A DNA stretch of 17,737 bases from positions 1-17,737 of the forward strand of contig SFDE01000028.1 of assembly GCA_004558805.1 (NCBI GenBank). Reading direction: 5' to 3'. Of this stretch, positions 1 through 7,492 are shown one piece after another. The DNA comes from Faecalibacterium prausnitzii. GTDB taxonomy: Bacteria > Bacillota > Clostridia > Oscillospirales > Ruminococcaceae. Numbering within the stretch: the stretch's first letter is position 1; every line of letters begins with the position of its first letter. The notes under the pieces were generated by a model, which did no database searches, was not told the origin of the DNA, and saw nothing but the letters and a program-made list of their open reading frames with translations. The position numbers were made by a program, and so were the translations under genes.

Positions 1-1253
1 AGCCAGCGGGCGATCAGCACCTTCTGCTGGTTGCCGCCGGAAAGGCTCTTGATCTGGGTCTTGGGGCTGGGTACCTTGATGGCCATCTTTTCCTTGTTGG
101 TAGCCACCAGATCGAGGATCTTCTGGTTGTCCAGCATGATGGGACCCTTGCGCAAAGCGTCCAGAGATGCAATGGAGATGTTATCGGCAACGCTCAGCAC
201 GCCCAGAATGCCGGTAGCACGGCGGTCCTCGGTCAGCAGAGCAACGCTCTTCTGGATGGCATCGCGAGGCTGTTTGATGTGAACCTCTTCGCCCTTGATC
301 CACACCTTACCGGAGGTATGGGCACGCAGACCAAAGATGCCTTCCATCAGCTCGGTGCGCTGTGCGCCTACCAGACCTGCCACGCCCAGGATCTCGCCCT
401 TTTTCAGCTCAAAGCTGCAGTGGCGGAAGGAACGGGGATGGATGGAGGTAAAGTCCTCCACCTTCATCATGACTTCGTCAGAGGGAACATTCTCCAGCGG
501 GGGGAACAGGTTGGACAGCTCACGACCGACCATCTTGGCGATGATCTGCTCCTTGGTCATGTTTGCCACTTCCCACTTGCCGATGTACTGACCGTCGCGC
601 ATGATGGTGACTTCGTCTGCAATGACCTTGATCTCGTCCATCTTGTGGCTGATGTACACCAGAGCAACGCCCTGCTCTTTCAGCTCTCGCATGATGCGGA
701 ACAGAGATTCCACTTCGTTGGCGGTCAGAGAAGAGGTGGGCTCGTCCAGGATCAGCACCTTGCAGTTTGCGGAGACCGCCTTGGCGATCTCTACCATCTG
801 CATCTGTGCGATGCTCAGGGCGCCCAGCTTTGCATGGGGATCGATGTCCAGCTTCAACTTCTTCAGCAGTTCATCGGTGTCCTTGTACATTTTGGCATGG
901 TCCACTACCGTGATCGGACCATACTTCTTGGTGGGATAACGTCCCAGCCAGATATTTTCTGCCACCGTCCGCGCAGGGATGGGCTGCAGTTCCTGGTGCA
1001 CCATAGCGATGCCCCGTTCCAGCGCATCCAGCGGGGTGGGGATGTTTACTTTTTCGCCTTCGTACTCGATCTCGCCCTCATCCATCTTGTAAATGCCGAA
1101 CATGCACTTCATCAGGGTGGATTTGCCGGCGCCGTTTTCGCCCATCAGCGCCATGACTTTACCGGGGCGGAGCTCCAACTGGGCATGGTCCAGCGCTTTG
1201 ACGCCGGGGAAGGTCTTGACCACGCCTTTCATTACCAGACGGTATTCTGACAT
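1..1253 (-). CDS. mglA: Galactose/methyl-galactoside ABC importer ATP-binding protein MglA (3' end outside window)
   Basis: Cytoplasmic ATPase of a CUT2-type sugar importer that powers uptake of galactose/glucose delivered by the binding protein encoded just upstream. The 417 visible residues hold two ABC modules. The first has Walker A GENGAGKS at about 38-45, a signature-like LSIAQMQ at about 146-152 and Walker B LILDEPTSSLT at about 167-177. The second has the degenerate P-loop region GVAGLVGAQRTE typical of MglA/RbsA/XylG at about 290-301 and the signature LSGGNQQK at about 404-411. Full-length members are about 500 residues, so roughly 85 are missing because the window ends. The ATG is preceded by AAGGAGG at good spacing. 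It lies 180 bases downstream of mglB on the same strand, in the usual mglB-mglA order; mglC is expected beyond the left edge. Family certain; sugar specificity rests on the MglB neighbour. Confidence 0.93.
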   Translation of the reverse strand, partial: MSEYRLVMKGVVKTFPGVKALDHAQLELRPGKVMALMGENGAGKSTLMKCMFGIYKMDEGEIEYEGEKVNIPTPLDALERGIAMVHQELQPIPARTVAENIWLGRYPTKKYGPITVVDHAKMYKDTDELLKKLKLDIDPHAKLGALSIAQMQMVEIAKAVSANCKVLILDEPTSSLTANEVESLFRIMRELKEQGVALVYISHKMDEIKVIADEVTIMRDGQYIGKWEVANMTKEQIIAKMVGRELSNLFPPLENVPSDEVMMKVEDFTSIHPRSFRHCSFELKKGEILGVAGLVGAQRTELMEGIFGLRAHTSGKVWIKGEEVHIKQPRDAIQKSVALLTEDRRATGILGVLSVADNISIASLDALRKGPIMLDNQKILDLVATNKEKMAIKVPSPKTQIKSLSGGNQQKVLIARW

Positions 1254-1328
1254 TCCGCAGAGCCTCCTTTTTATAGCGTTTTGTGCCGTCGCAAGCCCCC
1301 AACAGCCTCTAAAGCTTTTTACAACAAG

Positions 1329-1364
1329 GCGCGTGCGCAGAGAGCTTTTCTCGCACGCACGCGC
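1329..1364 (-). other. Intercistronic hairpin between mglB and mglA
   Basis: The arms GCGCGTGCG (1329-1337) and CGCACGCGC (1356-1364) are perfectly complementary around an 18-base loop; a shifted pairing that also uses AGAG/TCT in the loop is possible. On the mgl strand the hairpin is followed by CTTGTTGT rather than a run of T, so it is a poor terminator in that direction. Hairpins here commonly protect the mRNA of the abundant binding protein or cause partial termination, giving more MglB than MglA. That role is inference. Confidence 0.55.
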
Positions 1365-1433
1365 TTTTTAAACTCCAATTAAGCTGTCAGGACCTGCTGC
1401 GCACCTTGCGTTTCGTTTAGGGAAACTTCGGTC

Positions 1434-2480
1434 TTACTTAATGTACTGTGCAGCGTTGTCCTTGGTGACCTTGACGTAGTCGACCCAGTAGAACTGCTCC
1501 ACATCCTTGCCCTCAACGAACAGCTTGGTAGCCTCAGCAGCAGCGGTAGCCTGACCCACGTCGTCGTTCAGCACGGTACCGGTCATGTTGCCGTCCAGAA
1601 CGTCCTGCACAGCCTCGGCAAGTGCATCGACGCCGACCAGATAGATGTCCTTGCCCACGGTACGACCAGCCTGCTGGATGGACTGCAGAGCGCCCAGTGC
1701 CATTGCGTCGTTGTTGCAGAAGACGACCTCGATCTTGTCGCCGTACTGAGACAGAGCGTTTGCCACGTCCTGCTGAGCGGTGGTCTGATCCCAGTTGTCC
1801 AGGTACTCGTACAGGCACTCAACTTCCTTGCCTGCATCGGTCAGAGCCTTGATGGAGTACTCGGTGCGGTACTGAGCATCGATGTTCTCGGGATCGCCCT
1901 TGCACATGATGTAGGTGATCTTGCCGTCGCCGTTGATATCGCCCTGGGTCTCGGTATCAAGGATCAGCTCGCCCTGGTAGGTACCGGACTGACGAGCGTC
2001 AGCGCCGACGTAGCAGCACTTGCCCTTGTAGGACTCCAGCACGCTGTCCTCAGGCTGACGGTTGATGAAGACGATGGGGGTGCCGGAGGGAGAAACGGTG
2101 TCAACGATGGTCTGTGCAGAAGTGGTCTGGACAGGGTTGATGACCAGCACGTCCACGCCCTGCTGCAGGAAGGTGTTGATCTGCTCGGTCTGGGTGTTCT
2201 GGTCGTTCTTGCCGTCCATGATGGTGACGGCGTAGCCCATGTCCTTCAGGTAGCCTTCCAGATCGGAGCGGTACAGGGTCATGAAGTTATCAGCAAACTG
2301 ATAGATGCAGACACCCACATTTGCAGAACCGGTTGCTGCAGCGGTGCTGGAAGCAGCAACGGAAGAAGCGGTAGAAGCCGCGGTAGAAGAGCTTGCAGAA
2401 CCACCGCAAGCAGTCATGGCAGCGGTGGCACCCACGACAGCGGAAGCCTTCAGGAAGTCGCGGCGAGAAATCATTTTCAT
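1434..2480 (-). CDS. mglB: Galactose/glucose-binding lipoprotein MglB
   Basis: Extracellular substrate-binding lipoprotein of the Mgl importer, 348 residues from the start chosen here. An ATG six codons upstream (2498) exists, but AAGGAG lies between the two ATGs at ideal distance from 2480. The N-terminus has SRRDFLK at 5-11, a short hydrophobic stretch and a lipobox MTAC with Cys25 as lipidation site, followed by an Ala/Ser/Thr-rich linker to about 52. The mature part matches MglB point by point: DINGDGKIT (181-189) corresponds to the EF-hand-like calcium loop of E. coli MglB, NWDQTTAQ (229-236) and CNNDAMALGAL to its sugar-binding segments, and VGVDALAEA and GTVLNDD to its C-terminal sugar-binding regions. 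Codon use is more biased than in its neighbours, as expected for an abundant protein. First gene of the operon, with its own promoter. The twin-arginine look of the signal is odd for a Sec lipoprotein. Confidence 0.94.
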   Translation of the reverse strand: MKMISRRDFLKASAVVGATAAMTACGGSASSSTAASTASSVAASSTAAATGSANVGVCIYQFADNFMTLYRSDLEGYLKDMGYAVTIMDGKNDQNTQTEQINTFLQQGVDVLVINPVQTTSAQTIVDTVSPSGTPIVFINRQPEDSVLESYKGKCCYVGADARQSGTYQGELILDTETQGDINGDGKITYIMCKGDPENIDAQYRTEYSIKALTDAGKEVECLYEYLDNWDQTTAQQDVANALSQYGDKIEVVFCNNDAMALGALQSIQQAGRTVGKDIYLVGVDALAEAVQDVLDGNMTGTVLNDDVGQATAAAEATKLFVEGKDVEQFYWVDYVKVTKDNAAQYIK

Positions 2481-2557
2481 AATAGCATTCTCCTTCATTC
2501 ATATCACAGCATTTTTACAGTTGCACTTTATGGTGCATCCCTGTAATTCCTGTTTGT

Positions 2558-2586
2558 ATTATAACCGTCTGCCCTACAGTTCGCAA
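2558..2586 (-). promoter_or_regulatory. Predicted promoter of mglBA
   Basis: On the minus strand TTGCGA (2586-2581, 4 of 6 consensus bases) and TATAAT (2563-2558, perfect) are separated by exactly 17 bases. The -35 box sits inside a short inverted repeat, AGTTC and GAACT at 2578-2593, which could be a repressor site but is only 5 bases per arm. The predicted 5' UTR is about 70 bases and carries another small repeat, GCAC/GTGC at 2523-2536. No good match to a catabolite (cre) consensus was seen near it. Confidence 0.65.
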
Positions 2587-2786
2587 GAGAACTATTTCAC
2601 AAGAATGCAGACCATATTTTGTGCCCTTTTTACAAAAGATTTTTTCAGTTGACGATTTGTTTTTGGCTTTCATCACATTTTTTCATATTCGTGCAACTTC
2701 CAGACAAATTCATTGAAGTAATGACGATTTTCTTTCAAAATGATTACAAAATGTTGCATTGCCTCTTCCGTACTCTTGTCGGTTTT

Positions 2787-2801
2787 TGAAAAGTATTTTC
2801 A
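2787..2801. repeat. 15-base palindrome in the mglB upstream region
   Basis: TGAAAA and TTTTCA flank a 3-base centre. It lies in the AT-rich stretch of about 240 bases between the mglBA promoter and the mgtE terminator, which otherwise shows no gene. Its symmetry would suit a dimeric regulator, but it is about 200 bases upstream of the promoter, and AT-rich DNA gives such matches by chance. Confidence 0.3.
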
Positions 2802-2829
2802 GCTGAATATATCACTTCCGTCTTTTAGC

Positions 2830-2870
2830 AAAAAACGGTCCCGGACTCCTTTTCCGGCATCCGGGACTGT
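2830..2870 (-). terminator. Intrinsic terminator of mgtE
   Basis: On the minus strand GTCCCGGA and TCCGGGAC form an 8-base perfect stem, extendable by two pairs past one mismatch, then CG and a run of six T (2835-2830). It starts about 30 bases after the mgtE stop. Confidence 0.9.
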
Positions 2871-2902
2871 TCCGACAATTTCTTCGTTTGTACTTTCCGC
2901 CC

Positions 2903-4264
2903 TTACAGGTGCAAAAGCGCCTTGGCAATGTTGAAGTAGATCAGCAGGGTGGTGGTATCTACGATGGTGGTGATGAGGGGGGACGCCATTACTGCCGGGT
3001 CCACATGGAGCTTTTCCGCCGCCACCGGCAGGATGCCGCCGATGAGCTGAGACAGCAGCACTGTGCAGATCAACGTTGCGCACACCACCAGCGCCACCGG
3101 GGCAGCAATGCGGTCAAACAGCAGCAGCTTTGCAAAGTTGCACACCGCCAGCGTGCCGCCGCACAGCAGCGCCACCCGGCACTCCTTCCACAGGATCCGG
3201 GGCAGGTCCCGGGGGGTGATGTCTCCCACCGCCATGCCTCGGATGATGGTGGAGGTGCTCTGGCTGCCGGCGTTGCCGCCGGCGTCGGTGAGCATGGGGA
3301 TGTAGGCGGTGAGCACCGTCACCGCCGCAAGGGCATCCTCATAGCCCCGGATCACCAGACTGGAAAAGGTAGCGCTGATCATCAGGAACAGCAGCCACGG
3401 GGCACGGCTCCGGTACAGCTCCCACAGAGTCTGCCTGAAGTAGGGCTTGTCGGAAGGTCCGATGGCGTTCATCTTGGCGATATCCTCGCTTGCCTCGTCC
3501 TGCAGGATGCTGATGGCGTCGTCAATGGTGACAATGCCCACCAACCGGCTTTCCCCGTCCACCACCGGGATCGCCAGAAAGCCGTATTTTTCAAACAGCC
3601 GGGACACGTCCTCCTGATCGGTGGTGGTCCCCACGCTGATCACATGGGGGTCCATCAGCTGCCGGATGGGCTCTGCCGTGTCCTTTGCCAGCACCAGCGC
3701 CCGCAGGGACACCACACCCACCAGACGGCGGCTGTCGTCGGTGACGTAACAGTTGTTGATGGTCTCCTTGTCAAAGCCGTTCTGCCGGATCGCCGCCATT
3801 GCCTGTGCCACGGTCATGTCCGGGCGCAGTTCCATCAGCTCGGTGGTCATGACGCCGCCGGCGGAGTCCTCCGGGTACTTCAGCAGTTCGTTGATCATCC
3901 GGCGGGTGGCGGGGTCTGCCTGCCCCAGGATCCGCTTTACCACGTTGGCAGGCATCTCCTCCACCAGATCTGTAGCATCATCTGCGCACAGGTCGTCCAC
4001 CACTACCTTCAGCTCGGTGTCCGTCAGCCCGTCGATGAGCGCCTGTTGGGTCCCCGGAGTCAGTTCCGAAAACACCTCTGCCGCCAGATCCTTGGGGCAC
4101 AGCCGGAACAACACCGGCAGTTTCTCCGCCGGCAGGTCCTCAAACACCGCCCCCAGATCCGGGGCGGGCAGGGTCTCCATAACGTCCCGCAGACTCTGGT
4201 ATTTTTTGGCGTCATCCAGATTTGCCAGCATGGTCTTCAGGGTCTTGATCGAAATATCAGACAT
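2903..4264 (-). CDS. mgtE: Magnesium channel/transporter MgtE
   Basis: Membrane Mg2+ channel of the MgtE family; 453 residues is the usual length. In order: an N-terminal alpha-helical domain of the MgtE_N type (about 20-125, with repeated helices such as DLPAEKLPVLFRLCPKDLA); two CBS domains (about 138-195 and 203-258; second core GFLAIPVV, VGIVTIDD), which in known MgtE sense cytosolic Mg2+ and close the pore; then five membrane helices from about 287 to the end. The pore hallmarks are present: PMLTDAGGNAGSQ (323-335) and DPAVMASPLITTIVDTTTLLIYF with Asp436 in the position of the selectivity-filter aspartate. ATG is preceded by AGGAGG at 10 bases, but that site is buried in a terminator-like hairpin (see leader). 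Monocistronic, with its own promoter and terminator. Family certain; Co2+ or other metals remain possible substrates. Confidence 0.96.
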   Translation of the reverse strand: MSDISIKTLKTMLANLDDAKKYQSLRDVMETLPAPDLGAVFEDLPAEKLPVLFRLCPKDLAAEVFSELTPGTQQALIDGLTDTELKVVVDDLCADDATDLVEEMPANVVKRILGQADPATRRMINELLKYPEDSAGGVMTTELMELRPDMTVAQAMAAIRQNGFDKETINNCYVTDDSRRLVGVVSLRALVLAKDTAEPIRQLMDPHVISVGTTTDQEDVSRLFEKYGFLAIPVVDGESRLVGIVTIDDAISILQDEASEDIAKMNAIGPSDKPYFRQTLWELYRSRAPWLLFLMISATFSSLVIRGYEDALAAVTVLTAYIPMLTDAGGNAGSQSTSTIIRGMAVGDITPRDLPRILWKECRVALLCGGTLAVCNFAKLLLFDRIAAPVALVVCATLICTVLLSQLIGGILPVAAEKLHVDPAVMASPLITTIVDTTTLLIYFNIAKALLHL

Positions 4265-4300
4265 AAAAAAGCTGCCTCCTTTTTATCGGCGGCAGCTTTT
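4265..4300 (-). promoter_or_regulatory. Terminator / RBS-sequestering hairpin at the start of mgtE (expression platform)
   Basis: On the mgtE strand AAAAGCTGCC (4300-4291) and GGCAGCTTTT (4276-4267) pair perfectly over 10 bases with a 14-base loop, and the 3' arm runs into six T (4270-4265) directly before the ATG. The ribosome site AGGAGG (4280-4275) straddles loop and stem. One structure could therefore both stop transcription and hide the ribosome site. This is the normal layout of a riboswitch or attenuator output, not of a plain 5' UTR. Confidence 0.8.
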
Positions 4301-4439
4301 CTTTCTGTTTCCGGGGACCACGAACACACACCCTGCGTCTTCACGCAAGGCTGCGGTTTTTCCGGTCCGGCAAGGCTGCCGTCATAGTATGCGATGGGGG
4401 ATAGGTGCCGGTACTACTGCCAGCAGGTTCCATGACGAC
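4301..4439 (-). promoter_or_regulatory. Structured mgtE leader, candidate Mg2+-responsive riboswitch of unrecognised class
   Basis: The region between the predicted start of transcription and the output hairpin folds extensively. CGTCAT (4437-4432) can pair with ATGACG (4385-4380) as a closing stem. Inside it TGCTGGCA/TACCGGCA form a hairpin with loop GTAG and one mismatch. Downstream, CCTTGCGT/ACGCAGGG form an 8-base stem closed by GAAG. The segment CGGCAGC (4381-4375) is complementary to GCTGCCG in the 5' arm of the output hairpin, giving an antiterminator, and overlaps the closing stem by two bases, so the two folds compete. mgtE genes of Gram-positives are often under the M-box (ykoK) riboswitch, but the M-box core segments I know (GGTGAGGCTCCT, CTGCC, AAAGACGC in that order) are not seen here. 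Confidence 0.6.
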
Positions 4440-4488
4440 CACCTCTTTTTTCCTGTATTAAAAACGCACTTTCCCGTTTTCGTTCCTT

Positions 4489-4517
4489 ACTTTACCACCG
4501 CTGTTTTTGTTCGTCAA
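4489..4517 (-). promoter_or_regulatory. Predicted promoter of mgtE
   Basis: On the minus strand TTGACG (4517-4512, 5 of 6) and TAAAGT (4494-4489, 4 of 6, preceded by TGG as an extended -10) lie 17 bases apart. Transcription would start near 4482, giving a leader of about 215 bases before the mgtE ATG, long enough for an aptamer plus output hairpin. Confidence 0.65.
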
Positions 4518-4549
4518 CCCCGGCGGCAAAATTTTGCAGCTTCTTTACA

Positions 4550-4591
4550 AAAACAGCAAACACCCGGCGGAAAAGCAGTTTCCGCCGGGTG
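4550..4591 (-). terminator. Intrinsic terminator of the M16C peptidase gene
   Basis: A perfect 13-base stem, CACCCGGCGGAAA (4561-4573) against its complement at 4579-4591 with a 5-base loop, begins about 12 bases past the stop. It is followed on the minus strand by TTTGCTGTTTTTG. Confidence 0.92.
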
Positions 4592-4603
4592 AATTTGTAT
4601 TTT

Positions 4604-7354
4604 TTACAGGGTCTCCACCTTGTCAAACAGATCCCTTGCCGCTTCCACAGCGTCCTTGCTGCCAAAGACCACCCGGACACCGGATGCCATTGCCGCCGCA
4701 AGATCTGCCGCCTGCTGTTTCAGCAGTGCCCCGTCCACGGCGCACAGCGCATTCCGGTCCTCTGCCAGCATCTCATCGGTGATGCCGCAGAAGAACCGCC
4801 GATCCAGCTCTCGTGCCTGCGCACGGGGCTTCCGGGGGGTATCCAGCTTTGCCACAGTGCCCACGATAAAGTCGTTCAGGTCTTTTTCGGTATACTCCCG
4901 TGCGGCAAGCGCCTTGGGACCCTCTGCAAAGGTATCGTAGCTCTCCCGCAGATGGGGGTCCCGGTAGGTGTACAGGTACTCCACCCCGTCAGAGGAGAGC
5001 ATCCCGGTGCCGTAGGCACCTCCCACCTCCCGGATGGCGTGCCACAGATACTCGTAGCTCATGACCCGTGCCAGCACCTTCCGGTCGCTGCGGCGGGGCA
5101 TCTGCCATGCCTGCACATCGTAGTTTACCCCGCCCTCAATGATGAACGCCTCGTTCACTGCTTCCGGCAGCGGCTGGGTATAGGGTCTTGCCGGGTCCCG
5201 GTGCGCCGCTGCAAACCGGCTGCCGGGCAGCAGGGTCCGCAGCTGCTCCAGTGCCTCCCGGCTGCCGTGGAGGCTCACGGTAAGCTGTGCCCGGTCCAGC
5301 ACCTTGGCACGCAGCACTTCCAGCTTTGCCCCCAGAGCTGCCCAGTCCGCTGCTTCCAGCTGCCGGCAGAGGAAGTGGTAATAGCTCACACCCATGCACA
5401 GCTCGGTGACCGCCCCCTCTACATAATAATGGGACCCGGCACGGGTGGCGGCAAAGGCGTTGCCCTGCTGGATGAACATCTGCTCCATGCTCAGCTTCTG
5501 CTGGCTCAGCACCCGCTGGAAAGCCGCCTGAGCGTTGGCACCGGTAAGGCAGGTGTCGTACAGCCATTCGCCCCCCAGCTCCACCGCCTTGGCAAGGCTG
5601 CGTTCCAGCAGACTCAAGCTCAGGGTCAGCTTGGCGTGGCAGGGGGCACCCTCCTGCCGCCCGGTCCAGAGGTCCAGCATCACCCGGCTGTCTCCCAGCC
5701 AGGTGCTGCGCAGGGTGTTCAGCTGCTGTGCCGTGTGGGCGGAGCTGTCCAGCTCTCCCAGCACATAGGTAAGCAGGTCCAGATACTGGACCTCCTCCGG
5801 CTCCAGTGTCCCAAGGTCGTAGTAGAAATTCAGATACAGGCTGCCTGCGGAGGGGTGATGCAGCAGCTGTGCTCCCGCCGCCTCTTCCCTGCTGCCGGGT
5901 GCCGATGCGGCTCCCTCCCCAAGGTCCGCCACCGTAAGGGGATGCTCCAGCACCAGCTTATCGTCGGTGCGCACCGGGGCTTTTTCCTGTTTTGGGGGCA
6001 GGGTGGGCACCTGCAGCACCTGCACCGGGGCAGTGGCAAAGACACTTTCCAGCAGCTCGTCAAACCAGCCCTCCTCCATCTTTTCCCGTAGGGCGGCAAA
6101 GAGCCGGTCGGTGTGCAGCAGCAGGGTGGGGTCTCCGGTGTGGAGCCAGCCGGTGGAGGCGTGGATGGCATCCAGCACGCCGTCAGGCAGGCTGCCGGGA
6201 CGTTCCAACGAGGCAAACTCTGCAGCATTCAGGGAGGCAAGAAGCAGCTCCCGGGGGATGCCCTGCTGCCGGATGACTTCCACCGCCCGGCGCACTGCCG
6301 GGGCAAAGCGGCGGGCGCTGTCCTCGGTGGCACCCCGCAGCACCAACTCCACCGTGGGCTGCAGCGTGCTGTCGTCAAAGCCCATGTCGATGTCCGTGCC
6401 CAGCTTTTCTGCCAGCAGCGTTGCCTTCAGAGGAGCATTGTTATTTCCCAGCAGAGCATCCAGCAGGATCTCCACCCCCAGCTGCCGCTGCCGGTCCTCA
6501 AAGGCACCAGTGTACCATGCCAGCGCACATTGCACCTGATCCGGTTCCGGATTCTCTGTGTAGTAGGGTGCCTCCACACAGACCCCCTGCCGGGGCTGCT
6601 GCAGGGTCAGCCGGGGACGGTCCCCCTGCCGGGGCATCTTGCCCAGATAGTCCCTGTCCAGCTGCGCCAGCTTTTCGCCCATGTCCATCCTGCCATAGAG
6701 GGTGATGCAGCAGTTGTCGGCGCTGTAGTGGCGGCGGTACACCCGCCGGTATTTCTCATAGGTCAGCGCCGGGATGGACTCCGGATCGCCGCCGGACACA
6801 AAACCATAGGCGGTATCCGGGAACATAGTGCGCTCCAGCGCGTTCTGCAGCTGTGCATCCGGAGTCGCCAAGGCTCCCTGCATCTCGTTGTACACCACGC
6901 CGCTGACGGTGCCGTCCTCGTCCCGGTGCCAGCCCTCCTGCTCAAACACCGCCTTGTCCACCATCGCCAGCGGGCAGAACACGGCGTTGAGGTAGACGTC
7001 CATCAGGTTTTTAAAGTCGGTCTCGTTGGGGGTGGCAAAGGGGTACACCGTCTTGTCCGGGAAGGTCATGGCGTTGAGGAAAGATGCCATGCTGCTCTTC
7101 AGCAGCTGCACAAATGGGGACTTTACCGGGTACTTTTCGCTGCCCGACAGCACCGAGTGTTCCAGAATGTGGAATACGCCGGTGTCATCGGAGGGAAAGG
7201 TGCCAAATCCGATGCCGAACGCCTTGTTGTCGTCCTGATTTTCCACCAGCAGGACCGTTGCCCCGCTGACATCGTGGGTCAGCACCGTCAGGGTACCGTG
7301 CTGTTCGGGACAGTCCTCGGTGCGCACGAGGGTATAGCCGGGATATTGGTTCAT
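4604..7354 (-). CDS. M16C-family zinc metallopeptidase (presequence-protease / insulinase type)
   Basis: Large peptidase of 916 residues that degrades peptides inside a closed chamber. The inverted zinc motif HILEH is at 62-66 (His62, Glu65 as catalytic base, His66), with the distal zinc ligand Glu157 in VVYNEMQGA. HILEHSVLSGSEKYP and SFLNAMTFPDKTVYPFAT are characteristic of the PreP/Cym1/falcilysin branch (M16C), as is GGAYG in IREVGGAYGTGM in the C-terminal half, followed by YRDPHL. The length is slightly below the 950-1000 residues usual for the branch. There is no signal peptide, so it is probably cytoplasmic. AAAGGAGA precedes the ATG; a nearer upstream ATG is out of frame. Own promoter and terminator, so monocistronic. 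In bacteria its likely role is final degradation of oligopeptides. Substrate is not deducible. Confidence 0.93.
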   Translation of the reverse strand: MNQYPGYTLVRTEDCPEQHGTLTVLTHDVSGATVLLVENQDDNKAFGIGFGTFPSDDTGVFHILEHSVLSGSEKYPVKSPFVQLLKSSMASFLNAMTFPDKTVYPFATPNETDFKNLMDVYLNAVFCPLAMVDKAVFEQEGWHRDEDGTVSGVVYNEMQGALATPDAQLQNALERTMFPDTAYGFVSGGDPESIPALTYEKYRRVYRRHYSADNCCITLYGRMDMGEKLAQLDRDYLGKMPRQGDRPRLTLQQPRQGVCVEAPYYTENPEPDQVQCALAWYTGAFEDRQRQLGVEILLDALLGNNNAPLKATLLAEKLGTDIDMGFDDSTLQPTVELVLRGATEDSARRFAPAVRRAVEVIRQQGIPRELLLASLNAAEFASLERPGSLPDGVLDAIHASTGWLHTGDPTLLLHTDRLFAALREKMEEGWFDELLESVFATAPVQVLQVPTLPPKQEKAPVRTDDKLVLEHPLTVADLGEGAASAPGSREEAAGAQLLHHPSAGSLYLNFYYDLGTLEPEEVQYLDLLTYVLGELDSSAHTAQQLNTLRSTWLGDSRVMLDLWTGRQEGAPCHAKLTLSLSLLERSLAKAVELGGEWLYDTCLTGANAQAAFQRVLSQQKLSMEQMFIQQGNAFAATRAGSHYYVEGAVTELCMGVSYYHFLCRQLEAADWAALGAKLEVLRAKVLDRAQLTVSLHGSREALEQLRTLLPGSRFAAAHRDPARPYTQPLPEAVNEAFIIEGGVNYDVQAWQMPRRSDRKVLARVMSYEYLWHAIREVGGAYGTGMLSSDGVEYLYTYRDPHLRESYDTFAEGPKALAAREYTEKDLNDFIVGTVAKLDTPRKPRAQARELDRRFFCGITDEMLAEDRNALCAVDGALLKQQAADLAAAMASGVRVVFGSKDAVEAARDLFDKVETL

Positions 7355-7394
7355 GGCTCATTCTCCTTTGTTCGTGATCCGTTTGTTTTGCCTT

Positions 7395-7423
7395 ATTGTA
7401 CCATCTGCCGCCCCAAAACACAA
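7395..7423 (-). promoter_or_regulatory. Predicted promoter of the M16C peptidase gene
   Basis: On the minus strand TTGTGT (7423-7418) and TACAAT (7400-7395, 5 of 6) are 17 bases apart. The -10 is preceded by TGG, an extended -10, which offsets the weak -35. It sits between the upstream gene's terminator and the ribosome site. Confidence 0.6.
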
Positions 7424-7433
7424 TTGCAGGGCA

Positions 7434-7473
7434 CAAAAACGGGGCTGCCGCACCCCTTGTGCAGCAGCCCCGT
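7434..7473 (-). terminator. Intrinsic terminator of the phospholipase-MFS operon
   Basis: A 15-base stem (7439-7453 with 7459-7473, one G-U pair, 5-base loop), ending ACGGGG/CCCCGT and followed on the minus strand by TTTTTG. It begins about 20 bases after the MFS stop. Confidence 0.92.
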
Positions 7474-7492
7474 CCGGCTTTTGTTATATATT

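Noticed and set aside
2481..2498. Upstream ATG of mglB at 2498
   Set aside because: AAGGAG lies between this ATG and the one at 2480, at proper distance for the latter, so the upstream codons are 5' UTR.
2888..4387. About 500-codon plus-strand frame opposite mgtE
   Set aside because: Antisense shadow: no family motifs, Gln/His-rich composition, and the opposite strand carries an intact MgtE with promoter and terminator.
4301..4439. Assignment of the mgtE leader as an M-box, TPP or yybP-ykoY riboswitch
   Set aside because: Conserved core segments of these classes could not be found in the right order. A stretch AACCTG...GGC vaguely recalls the TPP aptamer, but the rest of that aptamer is missing.
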